Shown here: positions 57,354 through 64,000 of the stretch, in pieces
How the letters are laid out: every line of letters starts with the position of its first letter
Numbering within the stretch: the first letter of the stretch is position 1
Source: Brassica napus
Taxonomy: Eukaryota; Streptophyta; Magnoliopsida; Brassicales; Brassicaceae
Direction of reading: 5' to 3'
Assembly (NCBI RefSeq): GCF_020379485.1
Contig: NC_063450.1
Coordinates: 26,512,137-26,576,136, forward strand
Length of the DNA stretch: 64,000 nt
The notes under the pieces: generated by a model
Seen by the model: the letters and a program-made list of their open reading frames with translations, nothing else
Databases searched by the model: none
Told to the model about the DNA's origin: nothing
Program-made: the position numbers and the translations under genes

Positions 57354-59160
57354 GAGTCCATCAATCGTCAAAACCTAGTCGAGTAAACACCAAGCGGATA
57401 AAATAGCATATCATAAGACTTGCTCATGCCCGTTTTAAACCGCCATAAAACAATGTGTTTTCACCTTTGAAGTCTTCAGATAGTGCAGCACTTCATGGAT
57501 AATGAGGACATTATGTGAGATCGCTCTTCCCGGTAAAAAGTCTGATTGATTCTCAGATATAATCGAGCCCAATGCTGGTATGAGGCAGAGAGACAAGATC
57601 TTCGGGATAACCTTTTAATAAACATTACATAAGGCTATTGGCCTGAAATCTGAGACCAGGTTAGGAGCTTGAATCTTCGGAATAAGACGGACATAAGTAG
57701 CATTGATACTGGACTGCATCACACCCGTAGAGAAGAAGCTCCTGATTTATGTGATAATAGCCTGACCTATTGTTGCCCAATTTTCTTGGAAGAAGCACGT
57801 GGAGAACCCATCCGGATAGGGGGCTTTATCGGGATGGATAGCAAAAAATGCTTTCTTTATCTCCTCAGCCGATGGTATTGTGGTGAGTTTGGCATTCGAC
57901 TCCTGCGAGATGCAAGGGAGGAGAGCTCACTCTACAACCGCCGTGCAGTCCGCACCCAAAGAAGCAAAGAAATCAGTAAAGTACCGTGCTATTTCAGCAG
58001 CAATATGTTCTTCCTCGTATAAGTGGTTCACATTGCGATCCTCCAGAACAGAGAGAGAATTATGAGCATTTCTCCCTTTTGCTACTGCTTGAAAGTAACT
58101 GAAGTTCTTATCTCCCAGTATAAGCCAGAGAAGCCTACTCCTATGTCTCCAAAAAAGCCATCGCCGCCTTATCTCCCAGTATAAGCCAGAGTAGTGATTG
58201 AAGTGTCGTAATAGTATCCAGCGTCCCAGTTGGCGACGCCATAGCTGCGTCTAACTCAAGCTTCAATCTCTCAATCTCTTTCTTGCTATTCAGAAACTGA
58301 ATTTTACTCCACGTCTCTAGAGCAGCTTAACATGCTGGTAATCGGTATGCGATGGATGAGAGGGGACAAGAGTTAAAGGTCTCATCTATAGGCGGCGATC
58401 GTATCAGAAGATCTTGCTGCTTTTTTTCTCCTCGTGTTAAAAACAGACAGGATCGGCCGATGATCTGATGCGTCGAATTGCAGGTAGTGACATCGGCCAT
58501 GAGGGCAATCATCAAACCATCAGCCTTGAGTCGCTTTGCCTTTTTCCACTGCCGTGAATCTTCTTGCCATATTGAGAAGGGATATAAAGATAGGAAAGGC
58601 TAGCAGTAGAGAAGTCTGTTCACCACACGCCGATGAAGGTTCAGTGAGAAAGAGACATGTTCTTTCAGTAGGAGTTAGCTAAGCAGTTTCCTGTTGTAGT
58701 TAGTCCTTGAAGAGGGATGAGACGTCTAGCGGACTAGTAGAGGAGAAAGAGACGGAACAGTTTCCTTGTAGACACTACATAAGCTTCGAGCACCACCGTT
58801 CAGAGGAATAACAGTCGGCTCCGAAGGTTTGCTAGAGCCGCTTAGGTCGGGAGTCTAGAACTGATTGGCATCCAAACAGAGGTCATGACGTTTCGGGGGG
58901 AGCAGAGGTGAGTTCCGGCGAGGAGCCAGGTCAGATATGAGCTGTTCTGGTGGTCGAGCAGCAAGGGGACCGTTGTGTAGAAACCAACGTGGTTGGTGGA
59001 CCAGTGAATTATATCAAAAGGGAAAATTTGTTGAAGTTACAGGTGAGAAAGTACAGGAAAAGAAACTAGACTAGGCAAGTCAACTTTGAAACTAGCCAAC
59101 AAACTAACGAGTAAGGACCGCTCTTGAAGATAGTGACTGAGAGAAAAAATTTCGCTCTCT
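57354..59160 (-). mobile_element. LINE-1: N-terminal reverse transcriptase, linker and 5' region
   Basis: On the minus strand HPDKAPYPDGFSTCFFQENW, INATYVRLIPKIQAPNLVSD and FRPIALCNVY (about 57560-57840) are RT motifs of plant L1-type elements. Further right, LLWLILGDKNFSYFQAVAKG (about 58085-58140) and NSKKEIERLKLELDAAMAS (about 58230-58300) belong to the linker after the endonuclease. A 24-base segment (CTTATCTCCCAGTATAAGCC...) is repeated at about 58108 and 58169. The endonuclease itself is not clearly readable; the part from 58560 to 59160 is assigned by context only. Confidence 0.7.
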
Positions 59161-60267
59161 CTAAAATTAATCTTTGGGCTGCTTATAGTTTTCGAAATAT
59201 AAGTATATATCTAAAATTTCAAGACATTTTTGGTTAACGCTTATTTGTCTTTACCATGATTTTAAATGTGCTTATTTTTCATATTAGCATAATTGATAGC
59301 AAATGAAATTATGTCAAAGTGATTTTCAAATGATTTTTTACCAAGCATCTCTCTCAATCTTCTCTGATATCTCTCTAGAGATTTCCCTTCGACAAATGAA
59401 ATTAAGTCCGGCTGCCCGGATCTATATGTATGTATGTATTTAGCTCTGTTTCGCCTCTCTGTTTGGTATGAGTTTAAACTCGAATTGGTTGGTTCTTTTG
59501 TGGTTTCTCTTCCCTCACCTTTGTTTGCTTGATTTTTTTTATAATTTACACGAGAAAGTTTAAATGCATATTCCGGTTTGGTTTTCTTGTTTTTCTTAGT
59601 TATGCTTGCTTGTTTCTTCATATATGTATAATCCTAATTATGAGCGAGGTTTCTATATCTTAGATTCGACAAATGATTCAGATCTTTGAATGATTTGCAT
59701 GAAGAATCAGATCTGTGAAAAGTGTTGTGCCTCAATCTTCTGCGGTGTTAATTTGCACCGGTGGTTAAGCAAAATCCAGTTTTATAGCTGAAATTACAAA
59801 GACTAAAATAGACACATTCAGATGTTGTTGTTAGGTATCTGGGACAGGAAAATTTTCAAACCCTAAAACTATTGGACACAGACAAGGTTGTGATGTGATG
59901 GTGCGGTGGAACATTCATGACGATGGTCTCTCAAATGTGGTTTAAAAAAAGAAACTTGTTTGTGTCCATTTCCCTTCTTCAACCATTGTATAGATCTTAC
60001 TGATAAGTAACAACATGTAGTTACAACATTTAACCATAAAAACAAGTCGTTATAAAATCAACCAAAATGGTATATGGATATATCTGCAAGCTAGAAATTA
60101 GAAATACGAACGAATAATTATTGTTTTTATAGCAAAAAGTTGTTTGGAGAATTAAAATAGACATAGCTCAGCTAAAATTTACAAAATTAATTGAATCAAT
60201 ATATTTTTAAGACAAAATACTAAACTGATTTAAAACAACTATTAAAAATAGATATTAGTAGTTCTAC
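59161..60267. other. Spacer and upstream region of the third cysteine-rich peptide gene
   Basis: 59161-59640 is AT-rich with a lysine-rich 119-codon frame on the minus strand (59262-59621) that shows no recognisable domain; I do not call it a gene. From about 60030 to 60267 the sequence is similar to the reverse complement of 15590-15750, so promoter homology with the other peptide genes extends at least ~350 bases upstream of the start codon. Confidence 0.45.
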
Positions 60268-60276
60268 TATATAAAT
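60268..60276 (+). promoter_or_regulatory. Probable TATA box of the third cysteine-rich peptide gene
   Basis: TATATAAAT about 100 bases before the start codon at 60376, in the same position as in the paralogs. Confidence 0.6.
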
Positions 60277-60375
60277 TACCAACATTAACCTAACATCGCT
60301 CATCAAATTATCTTATTTACAATTTTAAAAGAAGAAAGTGCAACATTTTCTTAGAAATAACTAAAGTCATACGTC

Positions 60376-60657
60376 ATGGGAATTCACAAAAAATCAAGTG
60401 TTTTCATAACCATAATTATGATTATGGTAGTGTTTTCAGCACACATTTCTCATTCAATCAATGTAGAAAGGTGTATCAAAGATTGCATTCCAAATCAGTG
60501 CATGAAAGTAATTAAAAACCCTGATCTAAACATATGTAAAGAAGCTTGCGAGAAGTTTTGCAATAGACAACCAAACGTCCAAATGATTGTTCCTCCAGAA
60601 GGCGATGGCGGTGTTTTTGGTAGATTAAAATGCCTTTATTATAAAAATTGCCGTTGA
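60376..60657 (+). CDS. Secreted thionin-like cysteine-rich peptide, diverged paralog
   Basis: A 93-residue single-exon frame. The signal peptide (MGIHKKSSVF then a hydrophobic core ending SAHISHS) is nearly the same as in the genes at 15170 and 36715. The mature part keeps C-x3-C-x4-C-x11-C-x3-C-x3-C and a C-terminal C-x5-C, eight cysteines in all, while the linker is different (no QQENIH repeat, instead PNVQMIVPPEGDGG). It is in the opposite orientation, and both 5' and 3' flanks are homologous to those of the other copies. The cysteines and signal are better conserved than the linker, which suggests selection on a functional peptide; the role is not known. Confidence 0.75.
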   Translation: MGIHKKSSVFITIIMIMVVFSAHISHSINVERCIKDCIPNQCMKVIKNPDLNICKEACEKFCNRQPNVQMIVPPEGDGGVFGRLKCLYYKNCR

Positions 60658-61118
60658 TTCAAATTATGAATATTATACGTTTTCGTGTATTCTCTATAAA
60701 AAATGTATGTTTGTATCTATTTTATTATGTACCAATATATTACTAACTTGTTTATTGTCTTTGTCAAAAAAAAAATATATATTTTTCTTTCCAGCTGCTA
60801 CAAAATTTATAAAGTTATTGTATACAGTTCTAAACAATCAAATTACTTATATTAACAAACAATAAAAATCAAACTGAATTAGATATCACAAAATGAATTA
60901 CAATTATTGAAAGACTAATAGAAAACACGGATATACAAAATGTATTAATAAAGTGACGTAATTATTAAAAAATTTAGCTCAAAAAAATGTGACATGATTT
61001 AATTTGTTAATGTGGCTACTATAAGGAGATAAGCACAAAACAGAGAAAGAATGACACATGAAAAACCACCAAAGGTAAAAGAGATGATAGCGCATCATGT
61101 TTAACGTGTTAAAAAAAA
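60658..61118. other. 3' flank of peptide gene and spacer
   Basis: The first ~200 bases are similar to the reverse complement of the region left of 15170 (shared TTCCAGCTGCTA/TTCAGCTGCTA and AATTATGAATATTATACG-type sequence). The remainder is AT-rich spacer with no gene. Confidence 0.45.
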
Positions 61119-61551
61119 TAGGTAACCTAGGAGCTCTGGCGGCGACAATGGCGACACCTTCTTGAGATCATCATCTCAACGCATCGATCCACTCCTTGGT
61201 GGCCGATTAAGCATCATCAGATTGATCTTTGTCATCTGATTAAGGGTACGGCATATATTCTCCCGCATTTGCACTTTCTTCATCACCAAGTTTTCATTCT
61301 CATCAAAGGTTCTCTTGGATGATCTTGGTTCTTCACCGATATTGACGTTTCTAAGCGGTTTCCAGATCGTGATCTTCATCGAGATTGCAGTTTCATTCAC
61401 CGTTTCTGAGCGGTATCCAGATCGTAATATTGCACCACCACTCCTAACGATCCTGCTCATAACGTTCCTGCTCGTAACGATCCTTGTCGTAACGATCACT
61501 GGAGATCTCTTCGCGTTTACGTCCTAGCGACCTGATCACTACGACCGTCAC

Positions 61552-63204
61552 ATGGGGTCCTCTTATAGGAACCGCTCTACTCACATAGCGGATATTAAGG
61601 GGAAAGGAATACTTTACGAGGATGATGATGAACCAATTAAACTGTCTAGTCAGAATGATCCGACAATCCTTGATGAATTCAGCTTGTCATTGATTGGAAA
61701 GATCCTTAATCCAAAGAAACAAAACGTCGAGAAACTACTACAGAAAATGCCATCGCATTGGGGGTTAGCTGACCGCATCACAGCTAATGATTTGGGTAAT
61801 GGAAAGTTTCTTTTTAACTTTACCACAGAAGAAGATCTTCAATCGGTTCTGTGTCAAGGACCGTTCCACTTCAACTTTTGCATGGTGGTGCTGGTCCGAT
61901 GGGAGCCCATTGTCCACGACGATTATCCATAGATAATCCCTTTTTGGGTTCGTCTGATAGGGATCCCTCTACACTTATGGACTGATCAGAATCTGAGGAA
62001 CATAGGTTCTAGATTGGGACATATCGACAAAGTGGAACACACCGAGGGCCGTATGCTTATCGATGTGGATACCCGTAGACCTCTGAAGTTCACGCGTAAG
62101 GCTGAGTCGCCGGAAGGGGATGAGGTCACGCTGGAGATCAAGTACGAAATGTTGTTCAAAGATTGCTCAACCTGCGGTATGTTAACGCATGAAAAGGAGT
62201 ATTGCCCGTCTTTGGAGGTCAGGAAACAACCTAAGATTGAGCGGCAAGATGTGTTCGCTAGAGTGCAAGTCCCTTCGGACCAAAGGAACAATCAACCAAA
62301 GCCGCAGCCTCGTTACCGTGTGGAGTTAAGTCACGACAGATACAACCCATCCCGTAGCTCCAGATATGATAGCGATAGGAAGCTTGAGGAAAGTAACTAT
62401 CGGAACTCTCATTCGGATCGAATCATACGCAGACGGGATGATCATTCAAGGAGTAATAGATATGGTGGATCACGTGTGGGTACAGGTCCATATGACCGCA
62501 AACCTGCGCTAACCTGGAGACAGAAATCATTAGGTGAGAAAACAGGGTATCGAGGGGAACTAGCTACTCATAGCCGCGAAAGTGTTCCATATGAACAACC
62601 TGTGGTCTCGAGAAGCGATGGCAAAACTGATGAAAAGCGATCACCAGTGATTACGGTGACTAGGAGGCTGGCCAGTACCATTGTTACTCCATCTCGGGCT
62701 GACCATCCTATGGAAGAAAATGTAACCAAACGTGTAAAGGAATCTACTCGATCTCTAACTTTTGCTGCCTTAAGCGATCAAGAGCTGCAAGATGGAGTTA
62801 GGGATGGCCAGATCATTGGTGCCTTGAGTGACATGGAGATTGCTGATCAGCACGATGGAGAGATGATGGACTGCGGCGTGAGAAATGATGATCTTTTAGG
62901 CCTCGAGCTTACGGAGATGGAGGATTCGAGTTCGCGTCGAGCTTCGCTCAAGGAAGCAAAAAGATCGGCTGATAAATCGACCCGAAGTAAGAGACAAAGC
63001 GCAAAAACAAATGTCTCTTTGGGCATTTCGAGCAGAAAATTTGAGATTCTTCGTTGGGGATCTCCGCGGAAGCGTTCGTCTTCTTCTCATGCTGATGCAG
63101 GAAAATCTAGGCGCCACCACCAAAGTTCAAAAAAGCTTAGGGGTGGTTCGTCAACAAGTGAAGGATTGATGGGTTTCAAAAACTCATCCCACGGTCAGAT
63201 ATGA
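61552..63204 (+). pseudogene. LINE-2 ORF1: DUF4283 and CCHC zinc knuckle, one in-frame stop
   Basis: 551 codons in one frame, interrupted only by TAG at 61930-61932. The N-terminal part holds DUF4283 (about residues 45-150), a nucleic-acid-binding domain typical of plant LINE ORF1, with motifs LLQKMPSHWGL, GPFHFNFCMVVLVRWEP and, just after the stop, IPFWVRLIGIPLHLWTDQN. A zinc knuckle C-x2-C-x4-H-x4-C lies at residues 205-218 (CSTCGMLTHEKEYC). The remainder is a long basic, serine- and arginine-rich tail. The product would bind element RNA. The downstream part could restart at the ATG at 62014. The single stop suggests recent decay, or a sequencing error. Confidence 0.85.
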
Positions 63205-64000
63205 AGACACTCAGTTGGAACTGTCGAGGGATTGGAAACGACCTCACAGTTCGACGCCTTACAGAGATGTGTCAGAAGCATCGCCCAGGACTTGTGTTTC
63301 TTTCTGAGACGAAGAACAGAAGGATGTTGTTGCAAAACATTCAGGCCGACTTAGGATTTGATCATTTGTTTACTGTTGAGCCACTTGGACTCAGCGGAGG
63401 TTTAGCTTTATTTTTTATGGATGAACTTAGAGTTAATGTTTTATTTTCAAATAACCGTATGATTGACATTGCAGCAGTCATCGATGGAATAAAAGTCTAT
63501 ATGCCGTTTGTTTATGGGGATCTTGTACTAGAAAGACGGGAACAAGTTTGGGAACGTCTTACGCGTTTCTCAACAACACGAAATGGACCTTGGTTCATGA
63601 TAGGAGACTTTAATGAAATCACAGGTCATAATGAGAAAGAAGGTGGGCGACAACGTCCTGATAGCTCATTCCTTCCATTTAAGCAGATGCTTAATGACTG
63701 TGGGATGTTAGAGTTTCCTTTTAAGGGGAATATGCTCTCCTGGGTAGGGAAGAGAGCAGGAGGAGCAATTGTTCGATGTCGTTTAGATAGAGCAGTGGGA
63801 AATGTAGATTGGCACGAACAGTTTCCTCACTCGACTGTGAAGTATATGAGGCTATGGGGATCGGATCATCGTCCGATCCTTGCAGACATACTCATAAAGC
63901 CAATAAGGAGATCGAAAAAGTTTAAGTTTGATAAGAGATGGCTGGATGATGACGAGCTAAGGCAAGTTATTCTTGATGGATGGAAATCTCCTGATCTTCC
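63201..64000 (+). CDS. LINE-2 ORF2: apurinic-type endonuclease domain (partial, runs off window)
   Basis: Open from the ATG at 63201 to the window end, 266 codons with no stop. It begins MKTLSWNCRGIGN and contains the endonuclease/exonuclease/phosphatase catalytic motifs: N7 in SWNCRG, E36 in LSETK, D136 and N138 in GDFNE, and D222 and H223 in GSDHRPI. This nuclease nicks target DNA to prime reverse transcription; the reverse transcriptase should follow beyond 64000. The start codon overlaps the ORF1 stop as ATGA, and no other upstream ATG fits the conserved N-terminus. All catalytic residues are present, so the domain may be active. Confidence 0.88.
   Translation, partial: MKTLSWNCRGIGNDLTVRRLTEMCQKHRPGLVFLSETKNRRMLLQNIQADLGFDHLFTVEPLGLSGGLALFFMDELRVNVLFSNNRMIDIAAVIDGIKVYMPFVYGDLVLERREQVWERLTRFSTTRNGPWFMIGDFNEITGHNEKEGGRQRPDSSFLPFKQMLNDCGMLEFPFKGNMLSWVGKRAGGAIVRCRLDRAVGNVDWHEQFPHSTVKYMRLWGSDHRPILADILIKPIRRSKKFKFDKRWLDDDELRQVILDGWKSPDL

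Larger units (their letters stand above)
61119..64000 (+). mobile_element. LINE-2 (L1-type non-LTR retrotransposon), 5' part
   Basis: A GC-richer region begins near 61119 with no LTR. It contains a ~430-base leader, ORF1 and the start of ORF2, in the order expected for a plant L1-type element, and continues past the window edge. The reading frames are much better preserved than in LINE-1. The exact 5' end and target duplication cannot be given because the 3' end lies outside. Confidence 0.8.

Noticed and set aside
59262..59621. 119-codon lysine-rich minus-strand frame
   Set aside because: Considered as a small gene, but there is no domain, no promoter evidence and strong AT/A-rich bias; kept only as a note in the spacer.

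Overview
The window is plant nuclear DNA, almost certainly from a Brassicaceae and most likely a Brassica. The genes have Arabidopsis-like introns and AT-rich spacers, and about half the window is nested LTR retrotransposons, LINEs, Helitron ends and MITEs. From memory, the two best-recognised genes, a WAT1-related (nodulin MtN21/EamA) transporter and the urease accessory protein UREF, resemble Arabidopsis At1g21890 and At1g21840, which lie close together. That would make this an expanded syntenic block.

Layout. 1-3525 is AT-rich spacer. 3526-24697 is the first copy of a ~21.5 kb tandem segmental duplication and 25070-45047 is the second. Each copy holds, in order: a 600-bp MITE, a 7-exon WAT1 gene (+), a second MITE-like element, two Helitron 3' ends flanking an exon-like remnant, a 757-bp tandem repeat, a secreted cysteine-rich thionin-like peptide gene (-), UREF (-), the 3' tail of a LINE, and a Ty3/gypsy element carrying an Athila-type LTR insertion. 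Between the copies lies a 381-bp piece of the WAT1 gene (exon 1 and part of intron 1), joined by short microhomologies at both ends. This looks like template switching.

45,000-59,160 is the right half of a nested transposon stack. An old minus-strand LINE was split by the gypsy element; its 5-bp target duplication AGAAC can still be read at 17419 and 49317. The same LINE also holds a truncated Athila-type LTR (49951-51113) and a gag-only Athila-type element (52428-57353). The gypsy 3' LTR carries a solo LTR (46325-47769) full of 26-bp palindromes.

59,161-61,118 holds a third, diverged copy of the cysteine-rich peptide gene on the plus strand, with homologous promoter and 3' flank. 61,119-64,000 is a second, younger LINE on the plus strand: a DUF4283/CCHC ORF1 with one in-frame stop, then an open endonuclease ORF2 that starts on an ATGA overlap and runs off the window.

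The ordinary genes, WAT1 transporter, UREF and the peptide, are all present twice with apparently identical coding sequence, so the duplication is recent or, as an alternative, an assembly artefact. No prokaryotic features, CRISPR arrays, tRNA or rRNA genes were seen.
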